Shown here: positions 1-5,493 of the stretch, one piece after another
How positions within the stretch are numbered: position 1 is the stretch's first letter
Layout: each line of letters opens with the position of its first letter
Assembly (NCBI GenBank): GCA_946886425.1
Contig: CAMPIP010000128.1
Coordinates: 1 to 6,620, forward strand
Direction: 5' to 3'
Origin: an uncultured Actinomycetes bacterium
GTDB taxonomy: Bacteria > Actinomycetota > Thermoleophilia > Solirubrobacterales > 70-9
Length of the DNA stretch: 6,620 bases
Program-made: the position numbers and the translations under genes
Notes under the pieces: generated by a model
Database searches by the model: none
Seen by the model: only the letters and a program-made list of their open reading frames with translations
What the model was told of the DNA's origin: nothing

Positions 1-225
1 CTGCGGGCCGAGCCGCGCACCGCGGTGCTGGTCACCCACGACGTCGAGGAGGCGATCTACCTCTCCGACCGCGTCGCCGTGCTCTCGGCCCGCCCGGCCC
101 GGATCGTCGCCGAGCTCCCCTCCCCCGCCCCCCGCGCCCTCGACCGCGACGCGGCGGTGACCGCGCCGGAGTTCGTGGCCGCGCGCGAGCAGGCGATGGC
201 GGCCCTGAAAGCGGGTGCCGGGTGA
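1..225 (+). CDS. ABC transporter ATP-binding protein, C-terminal end (partial, nitrate/taurine/thiamine-precursor type)
   Basis: This is the last 74 codons of an ATPase subunit whose 5' end lies before the window. The reading frame is open from base 1 and stops with TGA at 223-225. The visible residues include LVTHDVEEA, the H-loop with the switch histidine at residue 13 of the fragment. It is followed by the SDRVAVLS strand and a short C-terminal tail, as in importer ATPases of the SsuB/TauB/ThiZ group. Walker A, the signature motif and Walker B are not in the window. The protein would bind the cytoplasmic face of the permease encoded next and power uptake by ATP hydrolysis. Its stop overlaps the permease GTG start (GTGA), so the two are one translationally coupled unit. 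The substrate cannot be read from this fragment; the neighbouring binding protein suggests a thiamine pyrimidine precursor. Confidence 0.9.
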   Translation: MRAEPRTAVLVTHDVEEAIYLSDRVAVLSARPARIVAELPSPAPRALDRDAAVTAPEFVAAREQAMAALKAGAG

Positions 226-974
226 GGCGCTGGGCGCTGCCGGCGCTGCTGCTCGCAGCGCTTGTCGCGGCGTGGCAGATCGCCGCCTCGACGGGGTTCC
301 TGGCCGACGTGCTGGGGCTCGAAGACTTCCTGGTGCCCTCGCCGGCGGAAATCGCCAGCTCGCTCTGGGAGAACCGCTCGCTGCTGGCCGAAAACGCCTG
401 GGTGACGCTGCGGGAGATCGTGCTCGGGCTGGGATGCGCGCTGGCGGTCGGGGTCGGGTTCGCGGTGGCGATGCACCTCTCGGGGGTGCTGCGGGACGCC
501 GCCTATCCGCTGATCGTCGCCTCGCAGACCGTTCCGGTGGTCGTCGTCGCGCCGATCCTGCTGGTCTGGCTCGGCTACGGGATATGGCCGAAGGTCGTCG
601 TCGTCGCCCTGATCTGCTTCTTCCCGGTAACGATCAACGTCCTCGACGGCCTGCGCTCGGCCGACCCCGAGGCGGTGAAGCTGATGCGCACCCTCGATGG
701 CTCGCGCTGGCAGGTCTTCCGCCGCGTCGAGGCGCCGGGGGCGCTGCCGAGCTTCTTCACCGGCGCCAAGATCGCCGTGGTCGTCGCCCCGATCGGCGCG
801 GTGTTCGGCGAGTGGGTCGGGTCCAGCTCCGGGCTCGGCCACCTGATCCTCACCGACAACGCCCAGCTCGAGGTCGCCCGCGAGTTCGCCGCGGTGATCG
901 TGCTCTCGGCGATGGCCCTGGTCCTGATCGGTTTGGTGACCCTCGTAGAGCGACGCGTCGTCGCTTGGCGGTAG
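222..974 (+). CDS. ABC transporter permease (BPD_transp_1 family, ThiX/SsuC-like)
   Basis: A 250-residue inner-membrane permease of normal length for the SsuC/TauC/ThiX group. Hydrophobic segments lie at about residues 4-22, 64-88, 95-115, 123-143, 182-200 and 220-242. The cytoplasmic EAA loop that docks the ATPase is visible from E150-A151 through G160 to ALP at 174-176 (PEAVKLMRTLDG, then a spaced ALP). The GTG start at 222 is chosen because it overlaps the ATPase stop in a GTGA junction and begins directly before the first membrane segment. No strong ribosome site precedes it, which fits translational coupling. The substrate-binding protein gene begins 10 bases after the stop. The permease probably works as a homodimer with two copies of the upstream ATPase. 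Family assignment is solid; the transported molecule is inferred only from the binding protein. Confidence 0.93.
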   Translation: MRRWALPALLLAALVAAWQIAASTGFLADVLGLEDFLVPSPAEIASSLWENRSLLAENAWVTLREIVLGLGCALAVGVGFAVAMHLSGVLRDAAYPLIVASQTVPVVVVAPILLVWLGYGIWPKVVVVALICFFPVTINVLDGLRSADPEAVKLMRTLDGSRWQVFRRVEAPGALPSFFTGAKIAVVVAPIGAVFGEWVGSSSGLGHLILTDNAQLEVAREFAAVIVLSAMALVLIGLVTLVERRVVAWR

Positions 975-984
975 AAACCAAGGC

Positions 985-2007
985 ATGAAGCCACCCCGTC
1001 TCACGGCCCTCGCCGCCGTCCTCGCCCTGCTCGCCCTCGCGCTCGGCCTCGCCGCCTGCGGCGAGAAGTCCGAGGACGCGACCGTCGAGGCCGAGCCGTT
1101 CTCGCTGACGCTCGACTTCTACGCCAATCCCGACCACGCCGGGATCTACATGGCCGAGAAGCTCGGCTACTTCGAGGAAGCCGGGCTCGACGTGAAGATC
1201 GAGACCCCGGCCGACCCGGCGGCGCCGATGAAGCAGGTCGCCGCGGGCGCCACCGACCTGGCGATCTCCTACGAGCCCGAGGTGGCGATCGCCCACGACA
1301 CCGGGCTCGGGGTGCTGGCGATCGGGGCGCTGGTCAACCAGCCGCTGACCTCGATGATCTGGCTCGGCAAGTCCGGCATCAAAGGGGTCGGCGACCTCGA
1401 GGGCAAGACCGTCGCCTACGCCGGCATTCCCTACCAGGAGGCGTTCCTGAAGACGATCCTCGGCCGCGTCGACCTCTCGCTCGACGACGTCAAGGCCGTC
1501 AACGTCGGCTTCGGCCTGCTGCCGGCGCTGCTGGGCGGCAGCGCTGAGGCGATGCTGGGCGGCTTCCTCAACGTCGAGGGCGTCGACCTGCGCCAGCGCG
1601 GCAAAGACCCGGTGGTGACGCCGGTCGACCAGCTCGGCGTGCCGACCTACGACGAGCTCGTCCTGGTCGCCAATCGCGAGGCCCTGGAAGCCGAACCGGA
1701 GAAGTACGAACTGTTCATCGCCGCCCTGGAGCGCGGCACCGACGCCGCCGTCGAACGGCCGGGGGCGGCGACCAAGGCGATCCTCCAGGCCAATCCCGGC
1801 CTCGATCCCAAACTGACCGAAGCGGAGATCAAAGCGACGCTGCCGCTGCTGGGGGCGCGCACCGAGGGGCAGCCCTACGGCTACATGGACGCCGAGGAGT
1901 GGCGGACCTTCACCGGCTGGATGCGGGACAACGGGCTGATCGGCTCGCTGCCGGAGCCGGGCGAGCTGCTCAGCAACGACTACCTGCGGCGCGGCGTCCC
2001 GGAATAG
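985..2007 (+). CDS. ABC transporter substrate-binding lipoprotein, ThiY/NMT1-like
   Basis: A 340-residue extracytoplasmic binding protein. It has a basic start, a hydrophobic stretch (residues 7-22) and a lipobox LAAC with the lipidated cysteine at residue 25, so it should be anchored to the outer face of the membrane. The mature part opens with LDFYANPDHAGIYMAEKLGY and continues with GLDVKIETPAD, QVAAGATDLAISYEPEV and DLEGKTVAY. This is the pattern of NMT1/THI5-like proteins such as Bacillus ThiY, which binds formylaminopyrimidine for thiamine salvage. The eukaryotic THI5 CCCFC motif is absent, so it looks like a carrier and not an enzyme. It lies 10 bases after the permease gene and belongs to the same operon. 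An AAGG precedes the ATG by only one base, so the ribosome site is poor. The last 28 bases overlap the convergent c-di-GMP gene. Binding-protein family is sure; the exact ligand is not, and other aromatic or nitrogenous small molecules are possible. Confidence 0.9.
   Translation: MKPPRLTALAAVLALLALALGLAACGEKSEDATVEAEPFSLTLDFYANPDHAGIYMAEKLGYFEEAGLDVKIETPADPAAPMKQVAAGATDLAISYEPEVAIAHDTGLGVLAIGALVNQPLTSMIWLGKSGIKGVGDLEGKTVAYAGIPYQEAFLKTILGRVDLSLDDVKAVNVGFGLLPALLGGSAEAMLGGFLNVEGVDLRQRGKDPVVTPVDQLGVPTYDELVLVANREALEAEPEKYELFIAALERGTDAAVERPGAATKAILQANPGLDPKLTEAEIKATLPLLGARTEGQPYGYMDAEEWRTFTGWMRDNGLIGSLPEPGELLSNDYLRRGVPE
1980..2007. other. 28-base tail-to-tail overlap of convergent genes
   Basis: The binding-protein gene ends with TAG at 2005-2007 on the + strand. 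The c-di-GMP gene ends with TAG (CTA on the + strand) at 1980-1982 on the - strand. The last nine codons of each are thus antisense to the other. I see no stem with a T-run nearby that could serve as an intrinsic terminator for either direction, so the transcripts probably run into each other or end in a Rho-dependent way. Confidence 0.85.
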
Positions 2008-4274
2008 TCGAGGGTGCCTTCGGCGAGCAGGCGGCTGACCTCGCCGGCCGGCATCGCCGCGTGGAAGAGGTGGCCCTGCGCGTAGTCGCAGCCGAGCCGG
2101 CGTAGCTCCGCCAGCTGCACCTCGTTCTCGACTCCCTCGGCGATCACCTCCAGCGAGAGCGCCCGCGCCATCCCGATGATCGCCTCGACGATCGCGGTGC
2201 GCTCCTGTTCGATGCCGAGCCCGTCGACGAAGGAGCGGTCGATCTTGAGGGCGTGGAAGGGGAAGCGGTTGAGGTAGGCGAGCGAGGAGTAGCCGGTGCC
2301 GAAGTCGTCGAGGACGAGGCGGACGCCGATCTCGTTGAGCGCTTCCAGGGAGGCGATCGCCGAGGCCGACTCCTCGACGAGGACGCTCTCGGTGATCTCC
2401 AGGCGCAGGTGGCAGGGGTCGAGGCCGGTGCGGGCGACGACCTCGGCGATCGTCGCCGGCAGGTCGCGGTGGGCGACCTGGCGGGCGGAGAGGTTGACGG
2501 CGACGTCGAAGGGGCGGGCGTCCGGCCGCTGCTCGTGCCACTCGATCACCTGGCGGCAGGCGCGCTCCTGGACCCAGCGGCCGATCGGCTCGATCAGGCC
2601 GCTGTCCTCCGCGATCGAGACGAACTCGGCCGGGTCGAGCAGGCCGCGCTCGGGATGGCGCCAGCGGACCAGCGCCTCGAGGCCGCTGATCTCGCCGCTG
2701 CGCAGGCCGACCACCGGCTGATAGTGGAGGGCCAGCTGGTTCTGGTCGAGGGCGTGGCGCAGCTCGCGTTCGGTCTCGAGGCGGCGTTTCGCGGTGGCCC
2801 GCATCTCGGCGTCGAAGAGGACGCAGCGGGAGCGGCCCTTTTCCTTGGCCCGGTACATCGCCGCGTCGGCGTCGCGGATCAGCAGCTCGGCGTTCGCGGC
2901 GCCGGGGTCGACGGGGCGGGCGACGGCGATGCCGATGCTGGCGGTGACGAAGTGCTCGACGCCGTCGAGCGAGAAGGGCTGGGCGAAGGCGGCGGCGACG
3001 CGGTCGGCGATCGCGACGGCCTCGCCTTCGTCGGCGAGCCGGTCGATCAGGATCCCGAACTCGTCGCCACCGAATCGGGAGACGACGTCGCCGGGGCGCA
3101 GGTGATCGCGCAATCGCGGCGCCACCGCCCGCAGCAGGGCGTCGCCGGCGTGGTGGCCGAGACTGTCGTTGATCAGCTTGAAGTGGTCGAGGTCGAGGAA
3201 GAGGATCCCGACCGGAGAGCCGGAGACGACCGCCCGGCGCAGGGCGTCGTTGAGGGCGTCGATGAAGCTGAGGCGGTTGGGCAGGCCGGTGAGGGCGTCG
3301 TGGAGTACCCGCTGCCGCAGCGCCTGGTCGGCGGCGTGCCGCTCGATCGCGTCGGCGAGCACGTTGGCGGCCGCCTGTACGAAGGGAATGTCCTTGGTGC
3401 CGAGCCGGCCGGGCTGGGTCGAGTGGACGTCGAGCACGCCGAAGGGATGGTCCTTGCCGTCGATCGTCACCGCCAGGCTGCTGGCCGCCTCGAAGACGCG
3501 CAGGACCGGCGGCATCGTGAAGCGCTCCTCGATGGACCAGTCGGAGACGACGGTGGGGACGCCGCCGTCGAGGGCGGCGCCGACGTGGGAGTCGCGGGCG
3601 GCGGAGACGCGGCGGCCGGCGCCGATCACCTGGTCCTCCAGCCCCGCCCGCAGGTTGAGGCGGCGGCCGTCGCGGCCGAGCACCCAGATGCAGGCGCTGT
3701 GGACGCCTTCGACTTCGCCGATCAGCGAGGTGGCGGTCCGCATCAGGTCGTTGGGGTCGCCGTCCTGGAGGGCGCGCTCGCCGAGCTTGGCGACGACGGC
3801 CTGCTGGGAGACGGAGCGCTGCAGCTCGCGCTCGGCCCGCTTGCGCTCGGTGATGTCGTAGAGGACGCCGTGCCAAACCGGGACACCGTCTTCGTCGGCC
3901 TCGAGCACGGCCTCGTCGAGCATCCAGCGGACGTCGCCGTTGCGGGTGATCATCCGGTACTCGACCGGGGTGGTGTTGCGGCTGCCGAGGTAGTCCTTGG
4001 TTTCGTTGGCGATCGCCGCCGCGCGGTCGTCGGGGTGCAGCAGCCGGGCCCAGAGGCCGCGATCGGCTTTGAACTCCTCGGCGGTGTAGCCGAGGATGTC
4101 GTCGACCTGGGGGCTGACGTAGCGCCAAGCGCCGCGCTCGCCCATCTCGGCGGCGTAGACGATGACGGGGAGGCGCTCGACCAGGCGCCGGTAGTCCTGG
4201 CCGCCCGCCGAGATCTGGTCGAGGAATTCGTTGACCTCGTGTTGAGGCCAGTTCTTTCCCTCTTTCTTCGTCAT
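1980..4274 (-). CDS. PAS-GAF-GGDEF-EAL cyclic-di-GMP synthase/phosphodiesterase
   Basis: A 764-residue soluble signalling protein with no membrane segment. The PAS domain (about residues 28-146) is of the PAS_3 kind, with YVSPQVDDILGYT, LLHPDD and a PAC end at DITERKRAE. A GAF-like domain follows (about 155-312). The GGDEF domain (about 320-490) has DALTGLPNR, DLDHFK and an intact GGDEF at 402-406. R393 and D396 form the RxxD inhibitory site five residues before it. The EAL domain (about 500-755) keeps E533-A534-L535, N594, E626, the DDFGTG loop (D656, D657), K677, D679, E713 and Q733, the residues expected of an active phosphodiesterase. The protein could therefore make pppGpG-derived c-di-GMP from two GTP and also cleave it to pGpG; the net direction cannot be read from sequence. 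The ATG at 4274 is chosen over more upstream starts because AAGGA lies five bases before it and the upstream extension has no domain. It is divergent from flgB. Confidence 0.95.
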   Translation of the reverse strand: MTKKEGKNWPQHEVNEFLDQISAGGQDYRRLVERLPVIVYAAEMGERGAWRYVSPQVDDILGYTAEEFKADRGLWARLLHPDDRAAAIANETKDYLGSRNTTPVEYRMITRNGDVRWMLDEAVLEADEDGVPVWHGVLYDITERKRAERELQRSVSQQAVVAKLGERALQDGDPNDLMRTATSLIGEVEGVHSACIWVLGRDGRRLNLRAGLEDQVIGAGRRVSAARDSHVGAALDGGVPTVVSDWSIEERFTMPPVLRVFEAASSLAVTIDGKDHPFGVLDVHSTQPGRLGTKDIPFVQAAANVLADAIERHAADQALRQRVLHDALTGLPNRLSFIDALNDALRRAVVSGSPVGILFLDLDHFKLINDSLGHHAGDALLRAVAPRLRDHLRPGDVVSRFGGDEFGILIDRLADEGEAVAIADRVAAAFAQPFSLDGVEHFVTASIGIAVARPVDPGAANAELLIRDADAAMYRAKEKGRSRCVLFDAEMRATAKRRLETERELRHALDQNQLALHYQPVVGLRSGEISGLEALVRWRHPERGLLDPAEFVSIAEDSGLIEPIGRWVQERACRQVIEWHEQRPDARPFDVAVNLSARQVAHRDLPATIAEVVARTGLDPCHLRLEITESVLVEESASAIASLEALNEIGVRLVLDDFGTGYSSLAYLNRFPFHALKIDRSFVDGLGIEQERTAIVEAIIGMARALSLEVIAEGVENEVQLAELRRLGCDYAQGHLFHAAMPAGEVSRLLAEGTLDYSGTPRRR

Positions 4275-4278
4275 CCGC

Positions 4279-4284
4279 GTCCTT
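4279..4284 (-). promoter_or_regulatory. Ribosome binding site deciding the start of the c-di-GMP gene
   Basis: Read on the - strand this is AAGGAC, followed by GCGG and the ATG at 4274. The AAGGA core is five bases from the start codon. It is the clearest Shine-Dalgarno match in the window and supports this ATG over an upstream start at 4487. It overlaps the end of a GCCGATAA box on the same strand. Confidence 0.7.
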
Positions 4285-4290
4285 ATCGGC
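4283..4290 (-). promoter_or_regulatory. Possible sigma-28 -10 box facing the c-di-GMP gene
   Basis: On the - strand these bases read GCCGATAA, a perfect match to the sigma-28 -10 element, eight bases before the ATG of the c-di-GMP gene. The -35 is weak: TTAG at 15-base spacing or TTTA at 16, against the expected TAAA. Transcription would begin almost at the start codon, giving a nearly leaderless message and leaving the AAGGA ribosome site untranscribed. These two points make it a tentative site that may be chance. Confidence 0.3.
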
Positions 4291-4306
4291 GGCAAAGACG
4301 ATCTCC

Positions 4307-4333
4307 TAAATGCCGGCCGGTCGCGGCCGATTA
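4307..4333 (+). promoter_or_regulatory. Sigma-28 (FliA/SigD)-type promoter for the flgB operon
   Basis: TAAA at 4307-4310 and GCCGATTA at 4326-4333 are separated by exactly 15 bases. The known sigma-28 consensus is TAAA, 15 bases, GCCGATAA, so 11 of 12 consensus positions match, with one T for A in the -10 box. The site lies on the correct strand in the short divergent spacer. A start about seven bases downstream would fall near 4340, giving a leader of only about 12 bases before the flgB ATG. In Bacillus the fla/che operon beginning with flgB also has a SigD promoter in addition to a SigA one. No convincing sigma-70-type promoter is visible here. The assignment is by pattern only. Confidence 0.65.
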
Positions 4334-4334
4334 C

Positions 4335-4352
4335 CGGGGCGCAAACCCCCCG
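4335..4352 (+). promoter_or_regulatory. GC hairpin immediately before flgB start
   Basis: CGGGG at 4335-4339 can pair with CCCCG at 4348-4352 around an eight-base loop, ending right at the flgB ATG. No purine-rich ribosome site precedes flgB. If transcription starts near 4340 from the sigma-28-type site, the left arm is not in the message and the hairpin cannot form. It matters only for transcripts begun further upstream. Confidence 0.3.
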
Positions 4353-4709
4353 ATGAGCGTCCTCGACACCACCCAGCTCGCCCTCACCCGCGCCATCTCC
4401 GGCGCGACGCTGCGCAACGCGGTCCTGGCCAACAACATCGCCAACGCCGGCACCCCCGGCTACCAGCCCAGCGACGTCGACTTCCACAGCGCCCTGGCCG
4501 GGGCGCTGGCGGCGGCGCTGGCGGCGGTGGCGGCGGTCGGCTTCGAGCCCGAACAGGGGCCGCCGCTGGCGCTGCGCGCCGACGGCAACGGCGTCGACCC
4601 CGAGGCGGAGTCGGCGAAGCTGGCCGAGAACGGACTCGAACTGAGCGCCCTGGTCCAGGTCGCCGGCGCCCGCGCCCAGATCCTCCGCACCGCGATGGGG
4701 GTCTCCTGA
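4353..4709 (+). CDS. flgB: Flagellar basal-body rod protein FlgB
   Basis: A 118-residue proximal rod protein, slightly short for the family (commonly about 130). The N-terminal rod signature is clear: ATLRNAVLANNIANAGTPGYQ at about residues 18-38, matching the NNIAN-TPGY pattern shared by axial flagellar proteins. The C-terminal helix (about 88-115, ending AQILRTAMG) is the usual partner of the N-terminal helix in rod assembly. FlgB has no cleaved signal peptide and is exported by the flagellar type III apparatus to build the rod on the MS ring. The middle contains an Ala/Leu/Val stretch (51-62) made by a short DNA repeat. The ATG at 4353 is the only start that gives the family N-terminus; it has no visible ribosome site and lies close to the promoter. 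Its TGA overlaps the ATG of flgC (TGATG). First gene of the flagellar operon. Confidence 0.95.
   Translation: MSVLDTTQLALTRAISGATLRNAVLANNIANAGTPGYQPSDVDFHSALAGALAAALAAVAAVGFEPEQGPPLALRADGNGVDPEAESAKLAENGLELSALVQVAGARAQILRTAMGVS
4502..4525 (+). repeat. 12-base tandem duplication in flgB
   Basis: GGCGCTGGCGGC occurs twice back to back (4502-4513 and 4514-4525), followed by a degenerate GCGGTGGCGGCGGT tail. It encodes two ALAA units and then VAAV in FlgB residues 51-62, in the variable middle region between the two conserved helices. As it is a multiple of three it keeps the frame. It is likely slippage-prone GC-rich sequence. Confidence 0.75.
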
Positions 4710-5146
4710 TGGGCCTCTTCGACGCGATCGACATCGCCGCCAGCGGGCTGACCGCGCAGCGGCTGCGGATGGACGTGACGGCCGAGAACCTCGCCAACGC
4801 GCAGACGACCCGCAGCCCCGACGGCGGTCCGTACCGGCGCAAGAACGTGGTCCTGCAGGAGGTCGGCGGCGGCTTCGCCGGCCAGCTGGCGTCCTTCGGC
4901 GGCGGCGCCAACCCGCCGGCCGGGGTCGAAGCGGCGGCGATCGTCCCGGACACGACGCCGCTGCGGCGCGTCTACGACCCGGGCCACCCGGACGCCGACC
5001 CGGACGGCTACGTGACGATGCCCAACGTCAACCCGGTCACGGAGATGGTCGACCTGATCGATGCCTCGCGCGCTTACGAGGCCAACGTGACCGCTCTGCA
5101 GACCACGAAGTCCGCCTTCGCGAAGACGATCGAGCTGCTGCGGTGA
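4709..5146 (+). CDS. flgC: Flagellar basal-body rod protein FlgC
   Basis: A 145-residue proximal rod protein of normal length. The N-terminus FDAIDIAASGLTAQRLRMDV (residues 4-23) with AENLANAQTT is the flagellar basal-body rod signature. The centre has PYRRKNVVLQE at 41-51. The C-terminus has VTMPNVNPVTEMVDLIDASR (102-121) and AYEANVTALQTTKSAFAKTIELL, the typical FlgC ending that packs against the N-terminal helix. It follows FlgB in the rod and is exported through the flagellar secretion gate. The ATG overlaps the flgB stop by one base, and GGGGG seven bases upstream may help ribosome binding. Its stop overlaps the fliE GTG start (GTGA). Upstream in-frame extension is rejected because it runs through flgB in another frame and lacks family residues. 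Confidence 0.96.
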   Translation: MGLFDAIDIAASGLTAQRLRMDVTAENLANAQTTRSPDGGPYRRKNVVLQEVGGGFAGQLASFGGGANPPAGVEAAAIVPDTTPLRRVYDPGHPDADPDGYVTMPNVNPVTEMVDLIDASRAYEANVTALQTTKSAFAKTIELLR

Positions 5147-5490
5147 CGGTTCCGGTCGGAGCGGTTGGTGCACCCGGGATGGGCGAGTGGGCGCTGCCGA
5201 AGGTGGGCGGCGCCGAGTGGTCGGTCGGCGGCGCCGACCCGGCCAAGAAAGCGAGCGAGCCGGACCCGGCGGGCGGCTTCGGGGCGATGCTGGGCGACGC
5301 GGTCGGCCAGCTGCGGCAGACCCAGGACGTCGCCGCCGCGCAGTCGCAGGCGCTCGCCACCGGGCAGACCCAGGACGTCACCTCGGTGGTCACCGCGGTC
5401 CAGGAGGCGAGCCTCTCGATGCAGCTCGCCTCGCAGGTCCGCAACAAGGCCGTCGAAGCGTATTCCGAGATCTTCCGCACCCAGGTCTGA
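5143..5490 (+). CDS. fliE: Flagellar hook-basal body complex protein FliE
   Basis: A 115-residue protein, close to the usual 100-115. The N-terminal half (1-45) is Gly/Ala/Pro-rich and poorly conserved. The C-terminal half carries the FliE pattern: DVTSVVTAVQEASLSMQLAS (78-97), then QVRNKAVEAYSEIFRTQV, ending in the family's typical QV. FliE joins the FliF MS ring to the FlgB rod and is needed early for export of rod proteins. This suits its place between the rod genes and fliF. The GTG at 5143 overlaps the flgC stop (GTGA), so translation is probably coupled; no independent ribosome site is seen. A 17-base in-frame repeat gives two copies of QTQDV at residues 59-63 and 75-79. fliF starts three bases after the stop. 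Confidence 0.93.
   Translation: MTVPVGAVGAPGMGEWALPKVGGAEWSVGGADPAKKASEPDPAGGFGAMLGDAVGQLRQTQDVAAAQSQALATGQTQDVTSVVTAVQEASLSMQLASQVRNKAVEAYSEIFRTQV
5315..5379 (+). repeat. 17-base direct repeat inside fliE
   Basis: GGCAGACCCAGGACGTC is present exactly at 5315-5331 and 5363-5379, a distance of 48 bases, which is 16 codons in the same frame. Both copies encode QTQDV. The repeat spans the end of the variable N-terminal part and the start of the conserved C-terminal region of FliE. Confidence 0.8.
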
Positions 5491-5493
5491 TCC

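Noticed and set aside
57..1004. 315-codon open frame on the - strand
   Set aside because: Antisense to the ATPase end and the permease, with Arg/Asp/Gln-rich composition typical of a shadow frame.
1960..2040. Intrinsic terminator between the convergent genes
   Set aside because: Only a short near-palindrome (GAGCTGCTC) with no usable loop and no T-run on either strand.
850..4128. 1092-codon open frame on the - strand
   Set aside because: Its sequence is dominated by Arg/Pro/Gly runs from an out-of-frame reading of the c-di-GMP gene and then the antisense of the binding-protein gene. No domain is recognisable.
4313..4320. CCGGCCGG palindrome as a possible operator
   Set aside because: An eight-base GC palindrome is expected by chance in DNA of this composition and it lies in the spacer of the promoter match; no second copy supports it.
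4275..4487. 71-codon N-terminal extension of the c-di-GMP protein
   Set aside because: It would run through flgB on the other strand and has no domain or ribosome site, while the ATG at 4274 has AAGGA five bases upstream.
2253..4709. 818-codon open frame on the + strand across the c-di-GMP gene
   Set aside because: It is antisense to a clear PAS-GAF-GGDEF-EAL gene and has repetitive Gly/Ala/Asp/Val-rich sequence without family motifs. Only its last part, from 4353, is real (flgB). High G/C at third positions keeps stop codons out of antisense frames.
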